A stretch of DNA of 64,000 nt. Origin: Pyrenophora tritici-repentis. Its lineage: Eukaryota; Ascomycota; Dothideomycetes; Pleosporales; Pleosporaceae. Position 1 is the stretch's first letter. Each line of letters starts with the position of its first letter. The DNA is taken from positions 4,650,001 to 4,714,000 of the forward strand of contig NC_089390.1 in the NCBI RefSeq assembly GCF_003171515.1, in the 5' to 3' direction. Below the pieces are notes generated by a model. The model made no database searches. It was not told where the DNA came from and saw only the letters and a list, made by a program, of their open reading frames with translations. Below, piece by piece: positions 34,731 to 46,449 of this stretch. The position numbers and the translations under genes are program-made.

Positions 34731-36095
34731 ATGTCTCCCGAACCCCGACAGATACCCAGTGTCCGAGTGCAAACCCCAGATTCAGATTCAGCTCTAGACA
34801 GTCTTGATCCAGCAAACTACTCACAGCGTACCTTTCATCTCCCCCGGCGCGTTTATACCTCACACCACTCACCCTCCTACACGCGCATCATCCGACTAGA
34901 AGGCCAGATACTGAGTCTAATCTCCATCCTCCGGTTTCACCTACGCTATGCAGCTTATCCCGCGGACACGGCGCTATCAGCACTGAGATTAGGTTCTTTG
35001 CCCATGTATTTTAACGCTATCGAGGAGCTAGTCGACCACATCGAGCACGGTATGGATTGCAGTCGAGTGTACAATGCAGGCGATCTCGTTCATCTAGCTC
35101 AAAAGCGGTATTTTCGCCGTGTGAAGAGGCAGTGTGGAGCGAGGGAAGCGGAAAAAGAGGGACATTGGCCCAAGGTGCTTTGGTTTGCGGAGTTGCAGAG
35201 GATCCTTGAAGATGAGGATTTGAGCGTTGGTGAAGCGCTAAGGTGTGGGTGGGAGTGGTTTATGGAACGTGATGGGTTTCCGGCAAAGTACGGCGGCGTG
35301 GGGGAGTGGGTTTTGGGGTGGTGGGAATTGGATGGGGAGAAACAGGAGGAGTTTTGTGAGGTGTTCGATATCACTGGAGAAGTTCTGAAGTCTATGGCGC
35401 AGAATGTGGAGGGTATGTCGTTGCGGGGTTCCGAGGTTCTGAGCCATGAGAAGGGGGCCTGCGCTCAAGTCTTCGTCTCACAGAAACGGGTCCTGGATGT
35501 GTTGATGCCGCTCATGCTCAATCCATCGAAGCAGAATCTGGGAAATTGTCCGCTATGCCATGAGGCGTTGTTGAAGAAAGATGTGGGAACTAGGAACGGG
35601 AAACGCCCTGTGGAGATTCTTTGTGGACATGTCTTCCACTTCTCTTGTATCAAACGACATTTCACGGCTCCAGATACTTGGATCTGCCCAGGCTGTAACA
35701 GAAACCTTTTAACAACATTACCTCAACCCACAACTCCCTCTGAGGTTCTCGGCAGTTGCGACAAGGTTCTTAGATGGATGGATGCGCCGGCTCAAATCAC
35801 TCTCCCGACAGAACCGCACTCGTACCTTGCCAAGTTGGCGCTCGTCTTTGAGCCAGCACAGATGATATGCGACAACCTTCACAACTGGTTCAATGTTCCA
35901 ATGGATTCTTATACAGAGTTGTTGAAATTTTCTGATTTGGCATTGTATCTCGCGCGCGATCGGCTGGAGGCCGCCATCCGAGGCGATGTTGTAATGTTTC
36001 GCGATATTGTAGCGAGACAGTTACAAGTGGGGGCGCGAATCGAGTGGTTGGAATTTCTTGAGAGATGTCATCCTAATTCACCATCGGTGTGGTAG
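34731..36095 (+). CDS. RING-finger protein, candidate E3 ubiquitin ligase
   Basis: Single exon, 454 aa from MSPEPRQIPS (ATG at 34731). The open frame extends 23 codons further upstream but without ATG. The N-terminal half is helical with no named domain. The RING lies at about residues 273-325: CPLCHEALL, then an insert (GTRNGKRPVEI), LCGHVFHFSCIKRHF and WICPGCNRNL. That is a C-x2-C...C-x-H-x2-H/C...C-x2-C pattern of the H2-like type. About 120 residues follow with no motif. By family it should recruit an E2 enzyme; the substrate is unknown. It lies 254 nt after the MFS stop, with no sign that the two share a transcript. Confidence 0.8.
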   Translation: MSPEPRQIPSVRVQTPDSDSALDSLDPANYSQRTFHLPRRVYTSHHSPSYTRIIRLEGQILSLISILRFHLRYAAYPADTALSALRLGSLPMYFNAIEELVDHIEHGMDCSRVYNAGDLVHLAQKRYFRRVKRQCGAREAEKEGHWPKVLWFAELQRILEDEDLSVGEALRCGWEWFMERDGFPAKYGGVGEWVLGWWELDGEKQEEFCEVFDITGEVLKSMAQNVEGMSLRGSEVLSHEKGACAQVFVSQKRVLDVLMPLMLNPSKQNLGNCPLCHEALLKKDVGTRNGKRPVEILCGHVFHFSCIKRHFTAPDTWICPGCNRNLLTTLPQPTTPSEVLGSCDKVLRWMDAPAQITLPTEPHSYLAKLALVFEPAQMICDNLHNWFNVPMDSYTELLKFSDLALYLARDRLEAAIRGDVVMFRDIVARQLQVGARIEWLEFLERCHPNSPSVW

Positions 36096-37143
36096 GTTGT
36101 GCTTGTAGACCATGATATTGCTCTGTCTATAGTAGTGGCTAGCGATCCTATAATTAGCTGAAGTATCGGTATGATTGCAGGATCGTGACAACTGCGTACT
36201 TGATCTTTCTTTTACTAGCATTTTCGAAGACCTGGAATGCCTACTGACGCGATCGACGATTCACCAATGTTTAGCGTTGTTTGTAGAGCTTCGTAATCAT
36301 GAACAGGTCTCGCCATCATGAGTGTAATTCAATTGCCTGTTCGGTTGTTGCCCTTGATTTTTTTTATCTTTCTCTTACTTCTTTTTCCCCTCTATTCAGT
36401 GTAGTGAATGGTTCTGACGGGCCACTGTTCGAAGACTCCGAGATAAACGAACCCTGAAGGTATGTAGGCGCGTGGGAAGTCACGGAATTTTGACGTGGGT
36501 GCGATCGTATTGTGGAGACCTCATCGTGACCTCGCCACATGACGTTGCTAAAATCGATCATAGAAATTCAAGTTTTGCATGTTGAATAGCGTGCTTAGAA
36601 GCAACAATCCGATGTTTTCTCAGTATGATGCATCTCTGTCGTGTTGGCGTTACACTTCGCATCCAATGAGCCATTCGCACCATCAGCCCTGCAGATCCAC
36701 AGCCCCGCATGTCTCCCGGATCTACAGTGCGGTCCACTCACACGCGCCCCAGCTTACCTTTGCATATGCCAACATCGTGAAGTGTTGTTTACGAGGAGGG
36801 GCAACCAACAAAGTGGGCGTATTCTGACTTTCCTTTCCGATCGGCTTCCTATTATAGAAATCCGGTAAGATAGGCCTGATCATCTGCAGCGGCGCACGGT
36901 ACCTAAGTGTACGTAGATTCCCAACAAATGGCGGGCCGGCTTTGCCGCGGAAGTTACGATGCTTTGTTCTCCAGCCAAGGTGTTGGAATGAGAAGGACGC
37001 GTATGAGCTGTGCTTACATCATGCCTATCTTGTGGAACTTGAAATACCCCCAACACCCAGTCTCTTTTTGACTTACAGCAGAAGTTCTTCGTTGTTCTTG
37101 TTCTTACACTCTCCATTCCCATTCCTCAGTGAACACCACAAAA
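36096..37143. other. Spacer between the RING gene and the SDR gene
   Basis: 1.05 kb with no supported gene. There is a T-rich tract near 36357-36365. ORFs of 65-119 codons overlap the SDR leader and have no motif. Confidence 0.45.
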
Positions 37144-38249
37144 ATGGCATCTATTTGCACCTCAAGAATGTTGCTACGCCGCTTTGTGCGTCCAGCTCCT
37201 CCTGCTTTCCGCTTACGGCCCCTCTCAACCCCACTTCAACGCCGAGCTTTTGCCTCACACCAAGATGCAACCTACCCCAAAGTTCCGTACGAGAAAGCTG
37301 AAAATGTTGGAGGGAAGAAGTTCAGCCAATTCAATCTTGCGGGAAAGGTGTTCGTAGTTACAGGTGCAGCATGCCGTCCTCCTCCCATTTATAGATCAAG
37401 TACTACTCCTTTGTAACAAATGTTGACACATGAGCAGGTGGAGGTCGTGGCTTGGGATTGTGTATGGCTGAAGGGCTCGCAGAAGCCGGCGGCATAGTCC
37501 ATTGCCTGGATCGATTGCCGGAGCCTCCCAAAGCTTTCGAAGAAGCTCAGGCGCGACTCAAGAGGAACTACAATTCGAGTCTTGTATACCACAACATGAA
37601 TGTTACGGATGAGGAGGCTATGCGAAAGTGTATTGCAGATATTGCGGCTGAGAACCAGCGCCTAGATGGACTTATTGCAGGTAAGGGGGTCTCCGATCCA
37701 ACGGAAGCTACTCACTGACTGCTTTGACGTACAGCTGCCGGGGTTCAGCAAGTGACATCTGCGCTTGACTTTAAGAAAGAGGATATTGCGAAGATGTTGG
37801 AAGTCAACTATACCGGCGTATTCCTGGCAGCCCGGGAGTGCGCCCGTCAGATGCTGCAGTACAAGATCCAGGGCTCTATTTGTCTGATAGCATCGATGTC
37901 TGGAACCATTGCGAACCGAGGCTTCATCGCTCCTGTTTATAACTCCTCGAAGGCTGCTGTGGTTCAGCTGGCGCGCAACCTAGCCATGGAGTGGGGTAGG
38001 AAAAATCCAGACGGCTCCGGCGGCATCCGAGTCAACTCGCTAAGTCCTGGCCATATCGTTACACCCATGGTACAAGCAAACTTCGATGCAGGCGAGGCCA
38101 ATCGAGAAGAGTGGGAGAATAATAGCATGCTCGGCAGGTTGAGCACGCCGGAGGAGTACAAGGCAGTAGGTCTTTTCATGTTGAGCAAGGCAAGCAGTTA
38201 CATGACCGGACATGACCTGAAGATCGATGGTGGCACAACTGCATGGTAA
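37144..38249 (+). CDS. NAD(P)-dependent short-chain dehydrogenase/reductase, polyol/xylulose reductase type
   Basis: Exons 37144-37363, 37438-37680 and 37735-38249 give 325 aa. An N-terminal extension of about 60 residues is Arg-rich and free of acidic residues at first (MLLRRFVRPAPPAFRLRPLS, then RRAFAS), so mitochondrial import is likely. The Rossmann core begins KVFVVTGGGRGLGLCMAEGL (TGxxxGxG at the first splice join). AAAGVQQ is the NAG-like strand, CLIASMSGTIANRGF supplies the catalytic Ser, and PVYNSSKAAV holds Tyr223 and Lys227. GGIRVNSLSPGHIVTPM and MTGHDLKIDGGTTAW close the fold as in L-xylulose reductases and mannitol/sorbose dehydrogenases. The polyol substrate is inferred from this subgroup; the presequence is unusual for it. 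Confidence 0.88.
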
Positions 38250-38661
38250 AACAGCTGTTGTTGCTCGCTGGTGACAGCTTTTTGCGCGTTCAGAGCGACG
38301 AGTCCGGCGTTTATATGAGTACCAGTTGCCGATGAATCATGATATAGTCGGGGGGATGCCTCGAAGAAGTAGCATACCAATACATGCTTTCGATAGAAAA
38401 GGTTTTGATGCTTAGAGAGAGTGATGGTTTTATGATGGTTTTGATGGTTGAAGCATTTGAACTGATGAGGGTGCGTTCCTGCCAATCGCTCCACAGGGTC
38501 CATACGCACCTTCCCGCATCCGTTCTAGCGTACAATCGGACCATCTGTCCTCCTGCGCGCTCTCCCGACAGCTGTACACTTCGCGAGACTACCAGAGCAC
38601 GACACATTGAGCTTGCAAGCGCTGCAGCTCTCACGTTTGATACCCACGACTCCAATTCATC
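38250..38661. promoter_or_regulatory. Short spacer with the ERV25 promoter
   Basis: 412 nt between two rightward genes; no gene recognised. Confidence 0.5.
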
Positions 38662-39412
38662 ATGGAACGGTTAGCGCGAATCCTCAGCGGCGTGCTGCTC
38701 TTCATCCTCCCCCTCGCCGCGGCCCTCAAATTCGACCTTCATCCCGTCTCAGCACACGACTCTGCCAAGTACGAACGATGCATTAGGAACTTTGTTGCAA
38801 GAGAACAGTTGGTTGTTGTTACGGCAATTCTCGATGGATATAGGGGAGACGGACAGAGAGTGGACATGCATGTACGTTGCAGTTGTGTGGAATTTACATT
38901 CACGTTACTTCACACATGAGATCACACGTTTGCACGAAGAGTTGCTGACAACAGTAAATTAGATTCGCGACGCAATGGGCAATGACTACCACCGACCCAA
39001 GGACGTAGTTGGCGAGAACCGCTACGCATTTACCTCGCACGAAGACTCGGCCTTTGATGTCTGCTTCGAAAACATCTTCACGACATCATCGTCTTCCAAA
39101 GCCATCACCCCACGCCACGTCGAACTTGACATTGACATTGGCGCCGACGCCAAGGACTGGAACACCATCTCCGCCACTGAGAAGCTGAAGCCCGTAGAAG
39201 CGGAGCTCAGGAGAATCGAAGAAGTTGTAGGCGAGATTGTGACTGAGATGGACTACCTGAGGAGCCGAGAGCAAAAGCTGAGGGACACCAACGAGAGCAC
39301 AAACGAAAGAGTCAAGTGGTTTGCGCTGGGCACCATGGGTATGCTTGTGGGACTTGGTGCATGGCAGGTTGTGTACCTCAGGGCATACTTCAGGAGCAAG
39401 CATCTTATCTAG
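38662..39412 (+). CDS. ERV25: Erv25, p24-family cargo receptor of COPII/COPI vesicles
   Basis: Exons 38662-38871 and 38963-39412 give 219 aa; the intron has a gtacgt donor, a ttag acceptor and phase 0. The signal peptide is [21 protein letters not shown]. The GOLD domain follows ([20 protein letters not shown] with the first Cys; [17 protein letters not shown] with the second, forming the usual disulfide). A coiled-coil stalk ([20 protein letters not shown]) leads to one membrane helix ([21 protein letters not shown]) and a cytosolic tail YFRSKHLI. The tail carries the aromatic COPII signal and ends, like yeast Erv25, in basic plus aliphatic residues. Length and layout match the delta-subfamily p24 proteins that work with Emp24 in ER-Golgi cargo sorting, upstream of the step served by Sly1 elsewhere in this window. 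Confidence 0.95.
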
Positions 39413-40235
39413 ATGTAACCCAATGAGAATGAAGGAGTTGGGCTGCCTTGGAAGGCGTTATTTGATTAAAGAGATACTAGGGAAGGCTAAAAGGATGGTT
39501 GTGTATGAACAAGAGTATGGAAGCGTTATTGGTTGCATACTCTATACGGCGACTGGAGAGGCGTTGGTGGGGATTTTATATCAACATTTCAAATCATGTG
39601 TGCACCAATCTGAGAACCATTACTTTGAAATCTCTTAGCGCTTACAATTTGGTGCTACCCAACTGTACCACTACAGTGCGGAGCCATTCCGTTCGTCTAT
39701 CAGCAACACGCGGTTATGTTATGTAGCAAAACCTGTTCATCAAAGCTACATTAAAAGCACAAAAACCACTATTTAATTCATGGCTTTATTGAGAACATCC
39801 ATCATTGCAACCACTAGCCACCCCCAAGTCATACTTTCACTATCTAAACCCACCCAAGAAATGCGCAACCAGATTGAGGCCACACTCCTTCGTGATTGCA
39901 CCTGTATCGTTTGCATTCATTTGATGATGTTTGATCCGAAAAGAGATCAGTCAACGGCATTGTACCCCAAGAACACAAAAGCACGCGTGGTTGTACCATG
40001 GGTAAGAATGAGCAGAGAATGAATGTGTGATATTTCTTGTGATCGTGACCAAATGAGTGTGATGTGCCTCATACACAGCAGTCGAGATAAACTCGACAAC
40101 AAAGTGTCGCCTAAGCGTAAAGAGTGACATGTTCATGGAAAACAAAAAAGAGTGTATATGTACATGAAAAGCAGAAGAAACGAGTGTGAGGAGGCATCAC
40201 GCCTGGTATTGGCTGCAAATGTCGTCTTTACCTCC
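39413..40235. other. Convergent spacer between ERV25 and the tyrosinase gene
   Basis: 823 nt of trailer-like sequence. No ORF with motif and no RNA gene seen. Confidence 0.5.
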
Positions 40236-42570
40236 TTACACAGTGACGTACTCGTAGATAACCGAAGTGACGTACGCCGTCTGGGGATCAGCCGGTTTCG
40301 TTGGTCTGGGCGACACCTTTGCGAAAGACATTGTCCTGGTGGTAGAAGGCGTGGATTGTGATGTCGGCGATGCTGAAGATACTTCCACAACAGAAGACGC
40401 ACTGATGACACCAGATGTGGGTACAGATGTGAATGCGCCAGAAGAAGAAGCGGCGCTCAAGTGCTGTGTGACAGTGGACTTGATCAAAGACGTTTCAGTC
40501 TTGATATCGAGCACTGGAGCCGCGCCCCCACCAATCGCAGCATTCGTGGCATTCTTCCACTCAAACTCTCCAGTTGCGGGATTGTAAATTCCGCTGCTCT
40601 GGCCTGCGGGAAGTGTCGAGTTTGTACCATCTAGGCCAGGTCCATTATACACAGGTGGGTTACCATGTATCTCCTCGTTGTACTCGATTTGCCCGTTCCA
40701 AGTAGGCACTTCGGTGTCTGATTTGGGGATGCTGACTGGGACGTTGAACACGGTGACGTTCAGACCGGCAGGCGGGTTGGTACGCGGAATCTCCGTGTAA
40801 TCGAGGGCTTGGATACGCCAACTGAACTTCTCTTTGAGATAGGCTGCAACTGTTTCCTTGTCCAAGCTCTTCAGCTCACCAGATGCATGCTTTTGCGCAA
40901 GCTTCTCTGTCAGCACGATGTTACCCGTGGTGACGACAGAAGAGCTCATGCGAGGAGAAGACATGGAGGCAATCTGACCCACATAGTTGGGGTCTGTAGG
41001 CCAGTCAACTGGGTTGGTACTGGGCTCGCCCAAGAAGGCGCGAACAGAGTAGGAGATCTTGATGTCGGTGGGCAAGTTGACTTGGCATAGCCAGTCTGTG
41101 GCCTGAGCAGTGGCATTGGTAGAGTTTCCTCCTGGAACAGGATGTGTCGCGTTGATGTTGCTCAGACCCTGAGTCTTGGGTTTGTATAACCGGTTAATAG
41201 ACGAAGTAAGTGTCGCATTGTCCGGGTTGTTGGCGACTTCAGGGTAGGTGTATCCAAACGAAGTCCAATTACGGGATGTGGTGGAAGTCCACATGTCACC
41301 AAGAGCATTCATATGAAATGGAGCTAGTGGCGATGCTGTTCCGAGGACACTGCCTCTGGCCACAGCGAAAGATCCTGTCGCTTGTTTGGCATCTTCAATC
41401 CATGTATCAGGGTAGCGAGCTTGGTATATAGCCAAGATTCGATCAATGTTGCAGTGATGAAACCAAAAGACCGCGTCAAATGCCGACACTTCGACAACGC
41501 CCATGTGCCCGAGGCCGAAAACGTTATGTAGCCCGTCATGGAGCGTCTCGACGTTACCGATAGTTCCACCGCTAGCCTTGTTACTCACTTGGCTGAAGGG
41601 TTGATAGATGGTCAATAGCTTGTAGAGCATGTCGCGGAGACTGGGCTGCTGTTTTCCTACTCGGACGTTCACTTCGACATCACGGCTAGTGGCGTTGACA
41701 GCATATGGGTGAAGCGGATAGCGGATAGTGTGACCCCAGTCTTTGAATCGGAATTCGCTCTGATGGCATGTCAGTATGCACACTCCGTAGTAAGATGCCA
41801 ATCTTTCGGAGAACGTGGGGATTGGAAAGATAAACATACCAAGGGAGCAAAGTCTTCGCTTTTGAGTGGGTGAAAGTCATAGCGGTATAGAGGGTTGCGG
41901 ATTTCCCCTACAGTTCCGTTCGGAAAAGTGACTGTGACCGTATGACAACGAAGACTTTCTGGCATCACGCCCTCTTGGGGGTTTGGCGGGTCCATTGCCC
42001 AGTCCCAGTATGGAAGACGCACTCGAGCCGCGATTGCCAGAGCCCTATTACGGGCCTCGCCAATGGGGTACTCGTGAGCGATTTCCACAGCACGGTCATG
42101 GAGGATCTGCTCGAAGAGCGCAAGGTATGGCCGATGCCACGTTCCGAAGATGTTGGATGTATGAGGACAGTAACCCATCATCTCCTGGCCAGGTTGCCCC
42201 TTCACCTTGTCCCACTGCCCAAAAGGCGCCCCGTGAATACCTAAAACTTGTTAATGATTATCCTGATATGTTGATCGATATCCATACCGGCTACCTGGTA
42301 GTAAGATGTCTTCTCAGATTGGTCCATAGCTTGGAACCGAGAGAACGCTTGCAAGAACATATTCCATAGCTCCCTGTCCTTTTGGAGCTCACGAAGCTCC
42401 TGTCTCGGCTGCACCCCGGTTCCTTGCACGCCGACAACACTGAAGTAGCTGTCGTCTGGCTTGGCAACTCCACACGAAGGGCCATTGGTTGAGTTGGAAG
42501 CGGCTTGGGCGCTTGCTAGAAGCGAAAGTGAGATGGCAAATACAGTCAAGGAAGAAAAGAATGACTTCAT
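40236..42570 (-). CDS. Secreted-type tyrosinase / polyphenol oxidase (type-3 copper)
   Basis: CDS is complement(40236..41759, 41840..42240, 42288..42570), 735 aa; donors gtatgg and gtatgt. A clear signal peptide (MKSFFSSLTVFAISLSLLAS, cleavage near AQA-A) is followed by N-glycosylation sequons. CuA ligands are H97 (GIHGAPF), H121 (YCPHTSN) and H130 (GTWHRPYLALFEQ). CuB ligands are H302 and H306 (ETLHDGLHNVFG) and H329/H330 (DAVFWFHHCNIDRIL). All six histidines are thus present. After the catalytic domain comes a long C-terminal region with a Ser/Thr-rich tail (AASSSGAFTSVPTSG), which in fungal tyrosinases acts as a removable lid. Tyrosinases oxidise phenols and diphenols to quinones, for melanin or detoxification. 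The longer-than-usual tail (about 735 versus 550-650 aa) may be a stalk or cell-wall linker. Confidence 0.93.
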
Positions 42571-43513
42571 CGTGGCCAGCCGGTAAAGAATGAAATGGAT
42601 CTTCAAGATCTGAATGAATGTAAGGTGCAACGAGTTGCGGAAAAGAATGGATGTCACTAGGACCGAAAGAAAGACTGAGCAAGCGATGCTGTGAATGGCG
42701 TTCGTAGAGCAGCATGGCCGAGTGTATAAGAAGTTCGTAAAATGAACGGCTTCCCAGAAAATTCACTGCCCCGCTCCTTGTGCGTGACGTCTTGAGCCCT
42801 GCCGCGGTCATTCATGCAATAGAGCTTTACGGGTGCCCACAGGCATTCGTCACAACGAATATGGTGTTGTTTGCCATACAATCCTAGTAGCGGTGATGTT
42901 TGAAACATGTTTATCTTCTTCGCATAAACAAGGCGAGGAGGGGTAGAGCCAAAGGACTTCACGAATCAGAGACGCAAGACAATAGGATACGGTATATGCT
43001 CCGAGTTGCCGGTGTCAAACAGGAATCCTGTCCCAGACGTGACGATATCTCTGCTTAATCGGCGCAGCCTCAAATTTACTTCGACACAACCGAAATTGAT
43101 AGAGTGTTGGAAGTCACGAATTTGTGGTGCGATCATGAGTGACTTTACAAAGATAACCCAAAAAGTGCACATACTAGTCGTCGATGTAGCACTTGGAGAA
43201 AAAGGTAGTGTTCAGCGTCCGAGATGGCAGTGCCGCCGCACAGGCCACCTCGCAATGGTGCGACACTCCCGAGGAGCAGATTAACAAGCAGCCGAAATTC
43301 AGGCGCACTTCGGACCCAAAGAGAGTCCGATATGGCTGTGTAGGATGACGGACGATACTGGCATTATCAACACGTGCTGATTGGTATCCACTGGGGTTAT
43401 CGATATACTGCAGGGAACTGGGAAGCCGTGAATCGTCCTGGAGCCTATCGGTACATCTCTATACTCGGACTTCTTTTCAAACTGATCTTATGCCAGACTG
43501 AAGGCGCGACTTT
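42571..43513. promoter_or_regulatory. Tyrosinase promoter and OB-fold gene trailer
   Basis: 943 nt between two leftward genes. ORFs of 68-140 codons overlap the tyrosinase leader and show no motif. Confidence 0.5.
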
Positions 43514-44671
43514 TTAAACAGATTCCATCGTGTCTGGCGGCATGGAATCGTCGAGATCATGACCTGATATACGCCGCTTCACAAACGTGTCTTTTTGTGG
43601 GATGTCCATCTTCCTCTTTTTTGAGCCGGCAGCATCGGATGCAATATGCATCCTTGCAAATCTCTTGACTCTCATGAACTTCTCAGTTGCAAACGCAGGT
43701 AGTCCATCAAGCTGAGCAACCGACGCGCCACTGCTGCGCATCAAGACATCAATGGTTGTTCGAGCGCGTGTAATGTTTTGATGTAAAGATTGTCCAAACA
43801 CCTCGTTACGGAACGGCCTGAGCGCGACGTTGCGCAGGAGAAGGATGTCACCGACTTTGATACCCCGTAGAGTTTCAAGGAGCGTTTGTTGTGCATGATC
43901 TCTCTTATTGTTTAACTCTGAAGGTGGGCGTAGCCAGAAAGTAACTTTGAAGCCTGTATGCGTATCATCCGCGACGACAATTTCCCAGAGGTTCATTTTG
44001 TATTCGCCTTTCCTGACGAAGACTTCTCGCTGTTCGGGATTCGCAGTTAAAACGCAGACGAAATTTGGTGTTGGCGTTTGAGGATACATTCCTAATAGAC
44101 GCGCTGCGCTGGGTAAAGATCCAAGTGATGTTATAGCCATATTAGATGGAACTTGAAGGATCAAGTTGTGCTCATTGACTTTACTAGGGCTACTCAACTC
44201 AGATACAGTCGTCCCGAAAGATGTAGTCAAGAACGAAGAAGAACTGACTGTTCTCTCAGGTCCGTCTTCTGCTAGAATCTGAGAAGATAGCAGTGTGTCA
44301 TGAAACATGAGCGAATGCTCAAGGAAGTCAGTAGTAGCGACTGGCGGGCCGTCGAAGGACATGGTGGTGTCAAGGTTGGTAGTATCTTCCTGGAGGAATG
44401 GTGTAAATCGGCGCACGTTGGGGAGTGACACATCTGAAACATCTTGGTCTATGGTACTCCCTGGAAGATGAGGTTGTGACCATCCGGTTCGAAGTCGCGT
44501 ATTCTTGGTCGACAGGCATCGCCATTTTAAGGATTGTGTAGAATCGGCAGATGCATGAGCCGCCCCTGAAGCATCAAATAAGCAGCATTTCTCTACTGGT
44601 AACAATGTACTGTCACTGAAATCCAATTGCTCGCGCAACGGCGCTCCATTGAGCATCCTCAGCCTCATCAT
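43514..44671 (-). CDS. Putative OB-fold nucleic-acid-binding protein, unrecognised family
   Basis: Single-exon frame of 385 aa, starting MMRLRMLNG; the second Met is equally possible, and upstream exons cannot be excluded because another frame is open just upstream. Residues 1-190 are Ser/Thr-rich without motif. Residues about 205-315 look like an OB barrel: NFVCVLTANPEQREVFVRKG (strands 1-2), MNLWEIVVADDTHTGFKVTF (strand 3, typical of ssDNA-binding OB folds), LLETLRGIKVGDILLLRNVA (helix plus the GDxLLLR strand) and the segment RNEVFGQSLHQNITRARTTI. The C-terminus is basic (GSKKRKMDIPQ, VKRRI), a probable nuclear signal. The GDIxLLRN pattern resembles POT1/Cdc13/shieldin-type folds, but I cannot assign one. 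Function is unknown. Confidence 0.6.
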   Translation of the reverse strand: MMRLRMLNGAPLREQLDFSDSTLLPVEKCCLFDASGAAHASADSTQSLKWRCLSTKNTRLRTGWSQPHLPGSTIDQDVSDVSLPNVRRFTPFLQEDTTNLDTTMSFDGPPVATTDFLEHSLMFHDTLLSSQILAEDGPERTVSSSSFLTTSFGTTVSELSSPSKVNEHNLILQVPSNMAITSLGSLPSAARLLGMYPQTPTPNFVCVLTANPEQREVFVRKGEYKMNLWEIVVADDTHTGFKVTFWLRPPSELNNKRDHAQQTLLETLRGIKVGDILLLRNVALRPFRNEVFGQSLHQNITRARTTIDVLMRSSGASVAQLDGLPAFATEKFMRVKRFARMHIASDAAGSKKRKMDIPQKDTFVKRRISGHDLDDSMPPDTMESV

Positions 44672-45151
44672 GCAAGGCTAGCAGGCTTACGCGTCGTGGG
44701 CAGTCGACGTGTTCTCGGGAAACGCGTAAGGCTGTCAGCGGCAAAGGAACCCCGACGGGTTCCGACGGGTTCTTCCAAAAAGCAATGGACTGGATGGCAA
44801 ACTGGAGTCGGATAATGGCTCGATGCCTCTGGAATGTGGAGCCGAGTAGGAGTTGAGTGAGGGAAGTCGGAGAAAGCAACGAAGTCCGAGCTCTACATTT
44901 ATCTCCGGGGTAGTCACGCCCCGGACGTATGCATCAACCACAGGCAACAAGCCTGGAAGACGAGTTTAAAGCCCGATGACTGCCGCAATGCCACCTTTCC
45001 ATTGTGACAGCCTTGTCTTTTCGTATCGGACGTTAAAGACTTACTCCGGGAAATACCCAGAATATTACCCTCAAGCTCCGGCGGTATCGTCATCGCGCGC
45101 CCACATCCCGTAGCTTGGCGATCTTATCACAATATCTGATTTAAAGTCCAT
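44672..45151. promoter_or_regulatory. Divergent promoter between the OB-fold gene and the Apd1-like gene
   Basis: 480 nt. An 88-codon minus-strand frame (44613-44879) overlaps the 5' end of the OB-fold gene and could be an upstream exon, but no good donor joins it. Confidence 0.45.
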
Positions 45152-46449
45152 ATGGCCGCTTCCAAGACGCCCCACAGGCCGATTAACGCATACCGAGTGC
45201 CAGCCATGTTTCGTAACCTCTCATACAAGCTGACTTCAGCGCTTTCTTCACCCCAGGTGCCCACGCTAAAAAATAACGACGAGTTCACCACAGTCAAAAA
45301 AACGGATGAGCTATTTCCGACCACCGACCCTGCGGTAGATGGCGACGATTGCCTGCACGACTGCGCAAGTTGCAGCATCAAGTACCCGCGCAAGTTTGAG
45401 ATCGACGAAACCGAGGAGTTGTATGGGCATGTGAAAGGATGGAGTACACACATGATTGTCGCGACTGGCAAGACGGATTGGGTGCGCGATGTTGCAGATG
45501 AGGAGGGGAGTATAATGGAAGCGGTTGGGAAAGGGGACACAAAACCGAGCAACGGGGTTAGTTTGTCATCTCATATACTCGCATTTCGATAAATTGTGTC
45601 GTGCGTCCAAGTGCTAATTATAGGCAGAAATTAATGTTGTCCGCCTCCGACATACCTGTCCCAGACCATTCCGACCACAGCTCAATGGTTCTACTTCTCC
45701 CATCATGGCAGTTTATAGAAAATGTCACGCCTGCAAACATACCAGAAGTCATAACCAGCTTCGTCAATCCCGGCCCAACCAACAACACCCCGTTGCGCAA
45801 GCAAACAGCGTCGGTGTCACCGCCTGAAATGCCGTCGGATAAGCCTTCTTCCGCCGAGTCGGTGACCGAACCCACCACAACCACGCAATCAATACCCGCG
45901 ACTCTTCCGCTCAAGGCACGACCATGCCCACACAAATACTTGATCTTGATGTGCAGTCAGAAGACCAGAGATGCACGGTGTGGTCAATCAGCGCCCTTAC
46001 TCCGGAAAGAGTTCGAGCGCTTACTGAGGCCTATGGGGTTATACCGCGATCTGCACGACGAGCGACCGGGTGGTGTAGGAATATACTTCATAAGCCATGT
46101 CGGAGGTCATAAATTCTCGGCAAACGTCATGATCTATCGACACTCGTCGGTCGCCTCTCAGCAGAAGGAGACCAATGGCGTTGCTAACGGACATGTCCAT
46201 GGAGCACAGAAGCGACTGGGGGACCTCAAGCTCGAAGATGACAACGGCCAAGAGGTCCTATTGGATGCGAACAAAGAGCAGGAGGCAGAGGGCAACGGTG
46301 AGGCTGCACAGTGCATATGGCTCGCGCGAGTCAAGCCAGAGGACTGCGAAAACATCATCAAATACACAGTACTACAAGGCAAGGTGGTCAAGCCAGAAAG
46401 ACAGTTAAGGGGCGGATTCGATCGGTGTAAACAGCTGGCTAGCTGGTAA
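45152..46449 (+). CDS. Apd1-like / sucrase-ferredoxin-like Fe-S protein
   Basis: Exons 45152-45556 and 45628-46449 give 408 aa. The donor is gttagt. The acceptor used is the second of two close AGs (ggcag), because only it restores the frame to GKLMLSASDIPVP. The N-terminal part has DDCLHDCASCSIKYP (C67, C71, C74), then YGHVKGWSTHMIVATGKTDW as in Apd1/Aim32. The C-terminal thioredoxin-like ferredoxin part has CPHKYLILMCSQKTRDARCG and HVGGHKFSANVMIY. In this family two Cys and two His (the HVGGH pair) hold a [2Fe-2S] cluster. A Pro/Thr-rich linker separates the halves and an acidic Glu-rich insert precedes the last strands. Yeast Apd1 is cytosolic and tied to redox-drug tolerance; that role is inferred here. 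Confidence 0.88.

Noticed and set aside
44613..44879. 88-codon minus-strand ORF as an upstream exon of the OB-fold gene
   Set aside because: Overlaps the gene in another frame and lacks a usable donor.
43514..46449. Secondary-metabolite cluster around the tyrosinase and Zn2Cys6 genes
   Set aside because: No polyketide synthase, NRPS, terpene or P450 gene in the window, and the two genes lie about 16 kb apart among housekeeping genes.
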